NCBI RefSeq assembly: GCF_020497125.1
Contig: NC_059075.1
Coordinates: 29,610,003-29,674,002, forward strand
DNA from: Mauremys mutica
Lineage: Eukaryota > Chordata > Testudines > Geoemydidae
Reading direction: 5' to 3'
DNA: 64,000 bases
Shown: one piece after another, positions 44,011 through 56,265 of the stretch
Layout: each line of letters starts with the position of its first letter
How positions within the stretch are numbered: the stretch's first letter is position 1
The notes under the pieces: model-generated
The model's input: only the letters and a program-made list of their open reading frames with translations
Database searches by the model: none
What the model was told of the DNA's origin: nothing
Translations under genes and position numbers: made by a program

Positions 44011-46740
44011 ATCTCCGGACAGCCCTTTTGATATCATCCAATAGAAGTTGCTGCTGAATTGTGAAGTCTGAGGTGTTTCAGTTATCTGAAAAAATATGAG
44101 ATACTGAGTATTTATTTTGCTCTGAGCAAGTCAGGAGTTGAAGGGTGGAATGACAGGGCTGTAAGGATATTGATATAGCAGGGAAGCACCCAGATAGCTG
44201 GTCTCTAGTGCAAATTAGCATGGTTGAAAAGATACTATCAAGTTAGAAAAGCCTAAACATTGATGCTTTAAAAGCTGTTTTTTCTTGTAGACCTTAAAGA
44301 AAAGGTCCTTGTCAACAAAACTCATCTTTAAAAAACGTCCAGATTTTACTCTTTGCATTTCACCCATATTGGCTGATGAAAATTGCACTTGTACCATATT
44401 AGAAGTAATTTTGATCTTTTTTTCACTTTCAAATTGTCATGTAGCAGCATAACTTCCCTCTTCCCTGACGTTGTCAAAAGTCACAGAAGGTGAAAATAAA
44501 ACAAAAGGGTTCTCCAGAGTTTCCTTTTCATTCTCTTTAGGCACAGTCTAAATTTTGGACCTGACATTAGCTTCTAGTGTCCCTTTTTTGGATTGTGACT
44601 TCCCTTCTGGTGGTTTGTTAGAACTGGTGCTTACTGCAGAGAGAAACTAAAAAAATAAAACCCTCCCCCTTCTCAGCTCCCCAGACACTTGTGCCTTAGA
44701 CAAATTTCTGCACTCTTTCTATTCTCTATTCTAGTGAGCAAGTAGGCTTATGTTGTCCTGCATATATAAAACTTATCTATGAAGGGGGAAAAAACCCACA
44801 TTTAATCTGTGTTGAACCTTAAAAGAAAAACTACCTATCTTATAGCAAAGCAAATCTCCATATTAAAAATTGTCTTCCTAACCCTGCACTACATAGCTGA
44901 TACTGTATGTGTGCCCTCTGTGTTAACACTGGTGAACTGATATTGACTAGACAGGGAGCTTATATCCAATGAAGGAGAAGAATCTTCTGATTCTTAAGCC
45001 TAATTGATGGTGCCTAAGTCCACAACCTCTAGAGAAACAGTCTCTGCATGTCTCAATGTGCTGAGAGTTGTAATTCTATAGGTGTCCAAAGGAAAACACA
45101 TACTGTCTCTATGCCAACCGTGTTTTGTATTGTAAAAGCCTCAGTAACCTGAAATGTTTGATTAACCAGTGTATGGGGAGCAGCTGTTTGTCTCCCCACA
45201 CCCTACATTAATGATTTATACAGTTTTCTGCTGTGGTCATAATAAAATATGTACGTGGGTTTCACAAGCCTTGGTGTGCATTTGTTAAAGATTAAAAACC
45301 ATATTGAACAATGAAGCAATTGTATGTTGGGTCACATTTTAACAGGAACCTTAGAAAGACTCATCTGGTTTAAACGTTCAGTTAATGAATGCTTATCTCC
45401 TTATGTCTTCTGGTAGTCTGTGAGTAAAACATTTCATGGGTCTTTGGAGAGGAAGGGTTCTCGGGGGTTTCCTCTTCTGCCATAGCCCTGTTGTGTAGGG
45501 ACAAAACTCTCTTCTCCATGCCTCTCCTGGCTTTTTATCTGTCTTTTCCCCTCTTTCTTGAAGCACTGCCCGTTCCTTATGACTTTTGCCTTGTGCACGG
45601 CTAGCATTTGTTGATTCATAGATTTGTTTTTTGTTTTAAGCCCGCAGAGACCATTATGACCCCAATTTTTAGAGTGTGTGTTAGGCAGGAGGACAGATCA
45701 GGTAAGCTTAGCTGGCTGCCTGACACAGGCTATAGAATTTCATTCAGTAATTCCTGCATTCAGCAGTCGGTATTGGCTATAGGCAAGGCAGAGGGAGAGA
45801 AAGAAGGCTCGCCAAATAGCCATGTGCTCATCAGTGAACTCATGTCAGTAGGTCGTCAGAAGTAGCTGACCAGCATCAGGTGATCAGGAGCTGTTCATTA
45901 AAGGTAGGAGAGATATATCCCTATGTTGTTGAAGACGGCTTTAGTCCCAAGGGCATCAAAATGCACTCTGCTAACGTTGTAATGGTAAAGCTGTGCCATC
46001 ATCACAGGCGTTGTGTGCTAGCTGCTCCCCCTACTGCTAGTGTGGAACTCCCATGGTATCAACACTGCAGTTGATAACAGGAATAAACTATGTAAAAGCA
46101 AGAGTTGGGCCACAACCCAGCACTTTTGTTGTTATCTTCACTGCACTGTGGCAAGCCATGTGATGGGGTAACAGTGGGTTCTGTTAGCAGCTGCAACATG
46201 GAGATCTGTTATTCTGAAACTCCTGTGCCTACAAACGAACACTCAATGTCTCTCATGTGTTGGCGGCATGCTCACTTTCCTTTCCTTTAAATATATTCCT
46301 TTTAATTTCACGTGACCTTCTTTAGCCTTGTATGTGCTGTCTTGATTGGCATTAATTGCTTTAAACAAGCCTTATGATATAGTATGAAAAGAGTGCCAAT
46401 GAAGCAGGTGATCATCATCAGTTCACTGTCATACACCACATCCACGTGCCTCTTACTCTATTAGGGTATTGCCATGGAGGAGCTGGAGATAGTTTTCTCC
46501 AGTGATTGGTCAGTTTGAAAAATATTTTGCTGCTGTGGGTCGTTTTGAGCTCATCTTATTGGCCCTCTTGGGTGCAGGTAACATGCATCCTATTGCAGGG
46601 TATTGACCAAAAATGGACCCTAGTGTTAACCTTTAGTGCCTTTAAAAATATATATATAATTTGAACTAGGAATAAACCTATCTGCTATTAACTCTAGAGT
46701 GGTCCTAGCTATATTCTCCAGACATGAATTAGACACCCAG
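44011..46740. other. No gene; small CR1-like scrap
   Basis: Unassigned DNA. GATTCATAGATTTG ... GAGACCATTATGACC at about 45613-45660 resembles an old CR1/L3 3' end. No exon is supported. Confidence 0.4.
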
Positions 46741-46811
46741 GGTGAAATCCTGTCCCCATTAATTCAGTGGGAATTTTGCCACTGATTTCAGTGGAGCCAG
46801 GATTTCACTGC
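46741..46811. repeat. Short palindromic old repeat
   Basis: GGTGAAATCCTGTCCCCATT pairs with AGTGGAGCCAGGATTTCAC, with AATTCAGTGGGAATTTTGCC between. An ancient amniote MITE type. Confidence 0.55.
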
Positions 46812-47540
46812 AGGTCTTTCCAGTGGGCCTTTTTACTCTGTTCCACTAGAAGACTCTAAGATGATGTTCCTGACGTCTTCACTTTAGTTAGTGGAAATGG
46901 GACTCTAAGGAAAAGAGACTAGGCTGCTGCTGGCTTTCCGAATCATACTAAAGTGCAGAAAAATGATCAATACCCCAATTAACAAATTGGTGAGTGTCCT
47001 AATGCACAAAGCAGGCCTTTCTCACCTTCCAACTACTCACCTTCCTTATTTCCTAACCTATATGGATAGTGTCTTGATTGAAAAAGGAAGGATTGAAAAT
47101 CTCTTTTGACATATGCTATGTTAGTTCCATCTCTTCTACTTAAATCAAAAGGAATTCAGTAATTTGTAACCGTTGACTCAAACAATTGCATATTTGATTG
47201 GGTTTGTTAAGACTGAAGTAAAGTGTAGATTTTAGAAACTTCTTAGTAATTGTTAATTAACAAAAATAATACTAATCTAACCTATTGTAGGTATAATACA
47301 GAGAACTGTACCCATAAAGACAGAGAACAATGGATTTTGTGTCTGGTTTAGACATTTTAAAGTACCTACAAGTATCTTGCAAAGAGATGGGCCATGCATT
47401 TGGTTTAGCCAAGGGTTAGGCTTGGACTCCTGATCTTGTAAGCTAAGAAGTCCTATCGCTGGGGACCCTTTGCTAAGTGTGCATGCTGCCCCCAGCTGCT
47501 GACAGTAATGACCAGCTGTATCCACTGATGACCGCTCTTA

Positions 47541-47844
47541 GGGTAGGTCCATACTTACCCGCCGGGTCAACGCGGAGAGTTCGACTTCTCGGAGTTCGAA
47601 CTATCGCGTCTAATCTAGATGCGATAGTTCGAACTCCGAACGCACTCCCGTCGACTCTGGAACTCCACCACCGCGAACAGCGGTGGTGGAGTTGGAGTCG
47701 ACGGGGGAGCCGCGGAGTTCAATCCCGCGGCATCTGGACAGGTAGGAAATTTGAACTAAGGTAGTTCGACTTCAGCTACGCTATTCGTGTAGCTGAAGTC
47801 ACGTACCTTAGTTCGACCCCCCCCCCCATAGTGTAGACCAGGCC
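47541..47844. mobile_element. CpG-rich MITE made of three hairpins, TTA flanks
   Basis: Ends GGGTAGGTCCATACT and AGTGTAGACCAGGCC are roughly inverted; TTA flanks both (47538-47540 and 47845-47847). Inside are three strong hairpins: GGAGTTCGAACTATCGCG with its complement at 47586-47640, CGTCGACTC ... GAGTCGACGG with CCACCACCGC/GCGGTGGTGG at 47650-47705, and CTAAGGTAGTTCGACTTCAG with its complement at 47755-47815. Many CpGs are intact, so the copy is young. Confidence 0.8.
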
Positions 47845-47847
47845 TTA

Positions 47848-49876
47848 GGGTGGTTTGCGGATGGGGAGGTAGTCTCCAAAATAACAAAGGCCCATGCAAT
47901 TACTCAGAATCGCTATCCGTTACTAATATTGCTACAAATGACTAGTAGGATGGGTAATTGCCTATTTCTATTAATTTTCTTTAGATAGGTGTAAATTATT
48001 CTTCCTTCCCTCTTCAGCCCTCCTTAGGTTGCGTTTCTCTTACTTCAGGATTCAGTGTCCCTGCTATGCAAATGATGAGCAAGGATTCTGAACTGGAATC
48101 CCAGAACAGTGTGTGTTGGGAAAACCTTATCCTTATTAGACAGAAGAAGATAGTCTTACAGAACTCAAAAGCACTGATATATGTTTAAAAGACTAATTTA
48201 AAAAAAAACAAAGGGAGGAAAATAAACCCTTTCAAGTTTATGGTTTTTGACTATTTTAGTAATACAGCTTGTTTAGGAATAGTGCTAAAATCAGTAGCCC
48301 TGTAATATATCTTGAAACCATTTCTGTAAGTGAATATCTTAATGTTTGGGGACTGAAGCTAGCTTATTTCTTTTCAGTTATTGCCTGACGTGTCTGGTTT
48401 ATTTCTGCTGGTTTTTCTCCCCCACTTCACTTCTTAAATAAAACAATGTAAGAAGTGAAATTTGGATGCTGTCACTTTATCCAGTGGCACTTTAGTTCTG
48501 GTCCTCCATGGTTCATAACTTACCAGGGTTCTAACTGTGCTCCATGTCATTTGGTGGTGTTTATGGATGAATGAGTGCTTGAATACTTCTGGGGTGAACT
48601 TTGCAACGAGGTGTGTGGAGAGTCAATGCCTGGGCTCACATTAATATTAAGGAGTCACATTGCTGCCTGTCTTCCAAAAAATATACTCGCTTGTCATGTC
48701 TATTGAGATACAACATGGTATGATGCTTTGAAGTTCTGTTGAGAACTCGTTGATCCTGCGAGGTCTCATACTTGTACAGTGGGGATCATGTTAAAATCCT
48801 TTACAGTGCTGTAGTGTTTGACTTCATGTTCATATTCATGATGTTCTCCATCTATGTAAAATTGGGTGGGATGGGGGAGAAAAAACACAAATATTGTGGC
48901 AAATGTAACTCCTCTCAGTGGTAAAGGTAATTTTTTTTTTTAAGTGGGATTCATTACAACAGAAATGTAAACTGGGTGTGGAGTTCAGGGTCATTTCTCT
49001 CACTTTTTCAGCCCACCTAAAGTGAGAGGCCTCCAGAGTTAATGACTGTGTAGTCACACCTTTTCTCCAGCAGTGCAGGCTACCTCTCTGTGACTGAGGT
49101 GTATTCTTCTTCCTGTGCTACAAGATGCTTTAGAAGGAGAGCACAGCATTGGGAAAGGCAGATAGATACAGATCAAGGAGTGGCATTTTTACCATTATGA
49201 GATTAAGAAAATATTGGCTGCAGAAGGAAAAACTTGCTGAAAGGCAAATGTATTCTTGGTCTAAACTGGGAAATTTAGCACAGACTTGAGTTCCTGGGGC
49301 TGGGTGCAAGAAAAGCTCTCTTGGGGCTCAATCCTGCAAGTGCCAAGTGCTTCCATGCATGACACTGAGCATCCTCTACCTCAGTGAACTTCAGTGGGAG
49401 TTTATGGCACTTATCGAACGGAATTGAGCCTTTAGTAAAGGAACCATTGAAGACCCTGTGTATCCCTAAGGAGGCCAGTAGCCCATAAACATTTTGGAAT
49501 GGGGCAGTCCATCTGCACTGGCTCTCCTGTTCAAGTGGTTCCTTAGTAACTGCTGGTTGCAATCAGTTTTAGCGGCGATTACAGATACTATAGTTGGAAT
49601 AAATTCTAGGACATGAAAATACTGGTACTTGATCCATACTGCAGGGTCATGATGTTAATAATAAAAATGCAGATTACTCAGACAGTGAAATTCTGATGCA
49701 GACAAGCTGGGCAAAGAAACCTTTGTGCCAAGAGGACAGATGGCTAAGCAGAATGTCTTCAAGATGTTAATGACCAAGTGAAGGTGAGTATATGTGGATC
49801 CTGTTGGCCAGCTGAAGCTTTGTTATATCCGGAATCAGTAGATGAAGATACTCTCAGTAGATACATCCACCCACTC
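47848..49876. other. No gene recognised
   Basis: Unassigned AT-rich DNA, intron-like in look. Confidence 0.4.
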
Positions 49877-49886
49877 CTTTGATTCA

Positions 49887-50235
49887 GGTTTCAGAGTAGC
49901 AGCCGTGTTAGTCTGTATCCGCAAAAAGAACAGGAGTACTCTATTCTATTTCTCCATGTTAAATATCCTCACACCTTCTTGTCAACTGTCTGGAATTGGC
50001 CATCTTGATTATCACTACAAAAGTTTTTTTTTCTCCTGCTGCTAATAGCTCATCTTGATTAATTAGCCTCTTAGAGTTGGTATGGCAACTTCTACCTTTT
50101 CATGTTCTCTGTATGTGTATATATATCTTCTTACTATATGTTCCATTCTATGCATCTGATGAAGTGGGCTGTAGCCCACGAAACGTTATGCTCAAATACA
50201 TTTGTTAGTCTAAGATGCCACAAGCACCCCTGTTT
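49887..50235 (+). mobile_element. PLE tail insertion with inverted 5' piece, 10-bp TSD
   Basis: The first 54 bp (GGTTTCAGAGTAGCAGCCG through GAACAGGAGTACT) are the reverse complement of the PLE end. Then about 295 bp of PLE 3' untranslated sequence run in the plus direction and end in CCACAAGCACCCCTGTTT. CTTTGATTCA flanks both ends (49877-49886 and 50236-50245). It has the same plan as the shorter fold-back insertions but a longer tail arm. Confidence 0.88.
50156..50193 (+). ncRNA. Hammerhead-ribozyme-like motif in PLE tail, best core
   Basis: CTGATGA (50156-50162) is a perfect CUGAUGA core. Helix II is GTGGGC with GCCCAC around TGTA, then GAAA (50180-50183). Around the cleavage position the sequence is TGCTC, with C50193 allowed, but helix III is CG opposite GC and does not pair, so this copy is also probably inactive. 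GCAT 50152-50155 can pair with ATGC 50188-50191. Confidence 0.55.
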
Positions 50236-50728
50236 CTTTGATTCAAGCATTCCTAATCTTCAGCTTTCTGCACAGGAGGAGCATCACTCCAGATCAAGAC
50301 CATGATGGTAACTTCCATATGGTCCAGGAGCCCATCATCTGCTGTCTTCAACACTTAGGGATTCAAGTGAAATCCATACTTATACAAATAGGTTTTTGAT
50401 GATTCCAGTCTTGAAATCATGCTGGAAAGGCTTTGTCGAGAAGGAAGGTTTTGCAGTAGTATTAGGAGGCTTGATTTAGTACCGTAATAGTTATAAAGCA
50501 CTCTGGGATCCCATTATGGAAGTCCTTATAAAAAAAAATATATATTTTTTTTTACTTTACTACATTTAAAGAGGCAATGTTGATTAAAAATCCTATTATA
50601 TTAAAAAAAACAAGCTTCCTTACTTGTATTTATAATCTTAGACTATTAAAACTGATAATTTAAAAAATAAAATCTGATCATTATAAATGCTTTGTTTTTC
50701 TCCGTGTCACTCAGCTCAGACAGTAATA

Positions 50729-50926
50729 TATACCGCTACCTTGATATAACGCCACCCGATATAACATGAATTTGGATATAACGCGGTAAAGCAGTGCTCC
50801 GGGGGGGCGGGGCGGGGCTACGCACTCCAGCGGATCAAAGCAAGTTCAATATAACATGGTTTCACCTATAACGCGGTAAGAATTTTTGGCTCCCAAGGAC
50901 AGCATTATATCGAGGTAGAGGTGTAT
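50729..50926. mobile_element. Mariner-like MITE
   Basis: Starts TATACCGCTACCTTGATATAA and ends TATATCGAGGTAGAGGTGTA (only the matching cores TACCTTGATATAACGC and TTATATCGAGGTAGAGG are compared); these are inverted. ATATAACGCGGTAA recurs in the body. TA at the ends fits mariner insertion. About 200 bp, no coding. Confidence 0.7.
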
Positions 50927-50929
50927 TAG

Positions 50930-51480
50930 GGTACGTCTACACTACCTGACCCGGCACTGTGTTTGACCCTAGAAGCATTTGGAGCTCAGCCAAGAATGCA
51001 AATAATTTTAGGAGGCTGCAGGAACTGTGGGATAGCTTCAGTCCTCCAGTCCATGCGCATCCATTTGATTCTTTGGCTTTCCGTTACGCTTGTCACGCTG
51101 CAGTGCGCTGAGTCCCTGCTATGGCGTCTGTCTGGAGATTTTTAAAAAAGGATTCTGAATTTCATCTTCTGTAACGGAGCGCTGATAGAACGGATAGAAC
51201 GGATTTGCCTGCCCTTACAGCGATCACATCCGCATGGTCCATGCGGGAGCTCTTTTTTTTATTTGATTTCGGACTGCATCGCCACCCGTGCTGATCGGAG
51301 CTCCACGCTGGGCAAACAGGAAATATTCAAAAGTTCGCGGGGCTTTTCCTGTTTACCTGACCACTGCATCCGAGTTCAGATTGCGGTCCAGAGCGGTCAC
51401 TGGTGCACTGTGGGATAGCTCCCGGAGGCCAATACCGTCGATCAGCGGCCACACTAACCCTAATCCGATATGTTAATAAG
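50930..51480. mobile_element. Harbinger-derived non-coding element, partial
   Basis: Begins GGGTACGTCTACACTACC, like the other Harbinger ends here, and contains GTGGGATAGCT twice (51027 and 51410), a block that also occurs near the ends of the large composite (25081-25110, minus strand). No transposase and no clear right terminus. Confidence 0.6.
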
Positions 51481-54400
51481 TCAGGTTAGCCTTTTGTTTT
51501 CAGTCATTTTCTCTTGCCGGCTGTCATTCAGCAGTACGGTGCTTCAGTGTTTAGGTCTCAGATACTGCTGGGAAATGTTTAAATCACCTGGGTTATATAC
51601 AAAAAGAATAAATTAATGGAACTATTTCTACTGAGCTTTAGGATTTGTAAAACCTTCCAAAGCATCAGTTATGGGCCTATGTTAACTTGATGGTGTCATC
51701 TTCTTTTGAATTCATAGATCAAGCTAGCTTAAAAAATCAGAGGTGGGTGAATCTAATGAAGTTACATTTTAAGGATTTCAGTCATGCTTGCATGTGGTAC
51801 AGTTTGCTTCATAGCATAAGAATGGTTCAGAAATTTCAAGCACCGAAACAACAAGCCAGAACAAGCTTCTGATTTTTTTTCTATTGAGAGTTAATGATGT
51901 GGCAATAACATGACTAGATAACATTTATTTTTTTACATGCAGCAACACCTGATTCCTTCTGAGAACAGTGATTAATATAGAGTCCTATGCCGAAAGGGAA
52001 ATAAACCAGGAGCCCTCATCTGTAATCTGTGCTGCACCCAAATAGGTTTCTATAGCTCCAGGCGTGCTATGGCTGCTTGTGGTGTCGCAGCTTTGCTGCA
52101 AAGGATTTTACTTGGTTTTTTTCATTGTAAACCACTTCTTTCAGCGGCTTAAATGTGGGATAAACATTTCTTCTGCACTGAAAATTGGAATATAAACACC
52201 CTGCCTAGATATGAGAGCTTTGTGCTTTCAAACAAAATATGGTGTCTTGGGATCTAGTTTCGTTTTAACCTTTTTGGCATTTTCATAATATCCATGAAAT
52301 GAAAATGTGCAGATTAGTTATCCTGAGCCCCAATTGTGTTTCCCACTTTGAGGGAAGAGGGAAAAGCTTTAAAATTAGCCTACATTTTTGTTCTCAGAAA
52401 TGGGGTGGGTGTGTGTGGGGGGGGGGGTGGCCGACGGGAGTTAAGTTATAGCTGCTCCATGCAGGTGAGCTGGGCAGGGAGGCCTTTTGTTGGACCTAGG
52501 AAGGAGGCAGTCAGACTGCAGATGCTTGCAGTTCCTGAGTGCAAGGAGAGGAGACTGGCTGCATTACTCTCTCCAAAGGAGAGGGGTGTGTGAGTGAGAT
52601 GGATCCTGGCTCCTTTGTCCACCAGGAAGAACACAGTAGCACCCACAAGGGAAAACCCTTTTACTATAGTTTTTGGCAAGCGTTAGTGCGCAGCATCTTT
52701 GGCAGCATCCAGCCGTACCCACATCCGTGTGCTTCGCCCAACACATCTCTCTCTCTCTCTCTCGCTCTCTCTCCAACAATCACAAATTTGGCCAAAAGAA
52801 TTCATAGCGGTCTTTTCATTCTTTGCTCTCAAGGCAATGGTCTGTTGGGTCAGGACTGACTGCTGCTACAAGTGATTGTAGTTTTTTATTTGGAGTTTGT
52901 GTGTGTGTGTGTGGCGGGGGAATCTTGTGCACGTTGATTGTATCAGTGGTGGTCTCAGTACAGTTTAGTTCACAGCCTAATATGGAGTTGTCTTGTCAAA
53001 GGAATTTGCCCAATGGAAACTCCGTGGCTGAGATACAGGATGTGTGTGTGTATATCTAGATTTGAAGCACCAAGTAGGGTGATCAGTACACTGGAGATGT
53101 AGCTAACTCCAGAACTGATGACGTGGTTGCCTGTCTGAATGGGCTTTTCCCTCAGGAATAAGTCATTCTGGCTGTTGAATGTTGTTGTTCTGTTTAAAGA
53201 ACTTACTTTTAACAAAGCAATTTCAGTAAAGACTCAATCCAAGTTAGTTACTTCTCAGAAGATTTAACTTTTCTGGTTCCTTCTCTTCTTGGTTCTCAAG
53301 GGTGAAACAACATTTCGAACAACCAAAAGGAACGCAGCTCTTCTGAAGACAGGCTGAGGAAGGCCCAGCAATGCAAACCAAAGTCACAACCATTTCCACC
53401 CTCTCTTCTGTCATTTGAGCTTGTGTTTAACTTTTTATCCAACACAACACAACTTTCTTACTTACCATTTTTGCACTAAATGGAGTGGTGAGAAGCTAGT
53501 GTAATTTGTTCTTTGGACATATTGTTGCATTTATGGTACAGTCAGTGCTAGTAAATTCCAATCAATTTGTAAAGCCCATTTTTATTGGGATTATAAAAAG
53601 CTTTCAGACTGAATGTTCCTTGAGTGGGTTTGGCAACCAGGATAGAGCTTCTCACTCCCTGAAAACAGAAAAGGATTTATTCTGTGTACTAGTAGCTGAA
53701 ATCCTGTGCTGTTGCACAGGTGGAATTCGTAAAGTCATGTAAAGTTCGTAAAGCCCAAAAAAGCTGAGAACTTAAAAATTGCACGGTAACAGACCACAAA
53801 TCCCCATGAGGGTTGAACCTGGTTATACTCTGAATGAAAAGAGCTCTCAGACATGTGTGTAGCTGTTTCCATCGCTGCACATTGACTGTGCAGACAGAGT
53901 AGGCTTCAGAGTGATGGTTTCTGGAGTTTTATATCGATATAGGAATGGAAAAATGTATTCTTCCACCACCTGGGTTTGCTTCTGTCCATAACGAGGCTTT
54001 GGAACAGCACTTCTGTGGGAGTATTGGGGGATGAGGCTTTGAACGTTTCAGCAGCAGCCTCAGTCTTTCTGCTTATTATGAGGCAATGACGGCAAAACTG
54101 AGCCCATTTGCTTGCTTAAGCACTGGGTATTCTGTGGTTCTTGGAATGCTTCTGACTGGGTTGCAGCCATTGTTTATTAAACCTCTCCCTGGCTGTTAAA
54201 TGCCTTTTTCTTTTTCTTGCTACTTGCTACTGAAAACTTGGTCACTAACTTTTTCTTTGCTGAATCGCATTTTCTCCATAACCACACTAGAAATAGCTGT
54301 TTGGCTAACCTCATTTGCTGTGTGTTAATCTGCCGCAAGTTATGCCCCATTATTATCACTTGCTGAATAATATTGTGTTTAAAATAGATGGAACTTGCTG

Positions 54401-54960
54401 GCTGCAAAAGAAGTTGGAGATTGTCCACTTCTCTGTTCAATGATTTTACCTCATTTATTTCTATTTTAATGTCTTTGCTGAGCAGCAAGCTCTCAATGTC
54501 CTAGGTGTACAAATAAGGGAAGCTTCCCATAGCACTGTGTGATTCCCAGAGTTTGAGGTAGGAGAAGGAAGCCGTTTGTATCGCTTGTCTCTCCTCCTGG
54601 GCACGTTCACTATTGTCTTCCAGAAGAACAAGACTCTGGGTTGGGTAGACAATGGGAGCAGCCACTTATGTAGTCAGCAGCTGTTCCCCTCACCCACACA
54701 CAGAGCCATGGACTCTACTGTCAAACCTCTTTTATAGAGCAGAGGAATGTTGGCCAGAGTTACTCACTCTTTTTTCCTTTTCCTCGTGCCAAAGGATCTT
54801 TCACTTCTACCTGGGGAGTTAGCAGAGGCAAGTAAAAGGAATCCTGGTCTAATGCCTCTTCTGAAGAACTGGCTCAAGAAATTAATTTCTCTCTGAGTTT
54901 GAGAGGAAAATTGCTCTGCATTTAAATAGTCTGCACATAGAGGGGAAGGTGTCTAATAAT
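51481..54960. other. No gene; simple repeats only
   Basis: Unassigned DNA. It contains a TC run at 52746-52773, TG runs at 52896-52913 and 53040-53052, and G runs at 52417-52427. Short frames show no motifs. Confidence 0.45.
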
Positions 54961-54962
54961 AA

Positions 54963-55153
54963 TAGGAGATATACCAATCTCCTAGAACTGGAAGGGACCT
55001 TGAAAGGTCATCAAGTCCAGCCCCCTGCCTTCACTAGCAGGATCAAGTACTGATTTTTGCCCCAGATCCCTAAGTGGCCCCCTCAAGGATTGAACTCATA
55101 ACCCTGGGTTTAGCAGGCCAATGCTCAAACTATTGAGCTATCCCTCCCCCCAT
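54963..55153 (-). repeat. tRNA-derived SINE with CR1-like tail (tortoise Pol III/SINE type)
   Basis: Read on the minus strand from 55153: a tRNA-like head with A box TAGCTCAATAGTTTGAG (55124-55140) and B box GAGTTCAATCC (55088-55098), then a tRNA-unrelated body, and a 3' tail (GGACTTGATGACCTTTCAAG, CCCTTCCAGTTCTAG) shared with CR1 LINEs. The tail lets CR1 enzymes mobilise it. This family is typical of turtles and is the best single clue to the host. Confidence 0.85.
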
Positions 55154-56014
55154 GGAGTGGGCATGGATTTCTACTAGTAGTTTAGTGTGGTGTCAGCTTG
55201 TTGGATGTAATAAGGGAAGCGTGTCTGGCTGTGTACATATGTGCTGCTTTGCCAGTGCCACAAGAGATGAAGGGCCAAGTTTGGGGTGAGCCTAACTTGC
55301 ACTCCTAGCCGTGTCGGTGTACCCCTAAGGGACTTCCTCGACCCCTGGCACTCTGACTGCCCTGGCCAGCCCGTTTTTTTTAGGCACGATGCAACTATTA
55401 ACCTTAAGGCTGGAGCTATATATGCAGGGCAGAGGGCTTCCTAATGAGTCCAAGACTTCACAGTTCACTCCAGCAGGAATTAGGAATGGCCTCAGATCTG
55501 GCCATGTTTTGGGTCACGACATTGACAGCAGCTCTTGTAACCTGTTAACATTTCTAAGACAGCTTAAAAATCCCTTAGGTCAGTTCCACAGTCCCTTCTT
55601 GCCCATGAGGGGTGGAAAAGAGGAAACTTGACTGATGTAAATCTCTATGTAGATGCCTGACAGTGCAAGGTGGTCAGGTACCAGGGTGATGGGCGTGGTA
55701 CAAGGACACGAATAAGAATAAAATGCAGCATCTTAAACTTGCACCTGCTGACTAACACAAACTTACATCCCCTTACATGTCACCTCTGAATTTGACCCAT
55801 TCTGTAGGTGACACTAGTACCACGGTGTGAGAATTACATTAAAGGGTGGGGAGAGAGGGATAGCAGGGAAAAAACTAAAAATAGGGTGTTCCCTGCTTTA
55901 ACGTGAACTTCTTATGCTTCCTTTGTCTGGTAGCTTATAAATTAAACCCATGTAACATCCCTTATGACCATTCACTAATGTATAATTTACATAATCTTCC
56001 ACCTCACCTCCCAG
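55154..56014. other. No gene recognised
   Basis: Unassigned intron-like DNA. Confidence 0.4.
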
Positions 56015-56105
56015 GCCCCGGTTCAGGATGATGCTTAAGCATGTGCTGAAGTTGGTCCCTATTCAGGACAGCACTTAAGCATGTGCTTTTCTGAATTGGG
56101 GCCTG
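56015..56105. repeat. Old palindromic MITE
   Basis: GCTTAAGCATGTGCTGAAG and GCACTTAAGCATGTGC lie between CCCCGGTTCAGGA and GAATTGGGGCC, related to the unit at 43505-43615. Confidence 0.5.
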
Positions 56106-56240
56106 GACTTGCCTCAAGTACTGTAACGTAGAGTTTTTCCTTAATGTTCTAATATCAAGCAATGTATTTCTTTGAGTATTTGAACTCCGTTACTATTCAT
56201 CATTTACTAAAGTAACCCTTTGTCCTTTTCTTTTTTCCAG

Positions 56241-56265
56241 GAAAAGAGGAATAGAAGTCATACAG
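56241..56265 (+). other. Candidate 25-nt micro-exon of an unknown host gene
   Basis: A strong polypyrimidine tract and acceptor (CCTTTTCTTTTTTCCAG, ending 56240) are followed by 25 nt and a near-perfect donor (CAG|GTGAGTAAAG at 56266). Two of three frames are open: EKRNRSHT in phase 0 or KRGIEVIQ after one base. The third meets TAG. A length of 25 nt is not a multiple of three, so skipping would shift the frame. I do not recognise the gene, and no other exon was found in the window. Confidence 0.35.

Noticed and set aside
45620..45720. Exon between TTTTAAGCCCGCAG and GTAAGC
   Set aside because: The interior resembles an old CR1 3' end and the acceptor is interrupted by purines; splice matches are probably chance.
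49720..49790. Exon ending AAG|GTGAGT
   Set aside because: The donor is good but no polypyrimidine tract or acceptor precedes it.
52336..52859. Overlapping frames near TC and G runs
   Set aside because: No motif, no splice support, and simple-sequence content.
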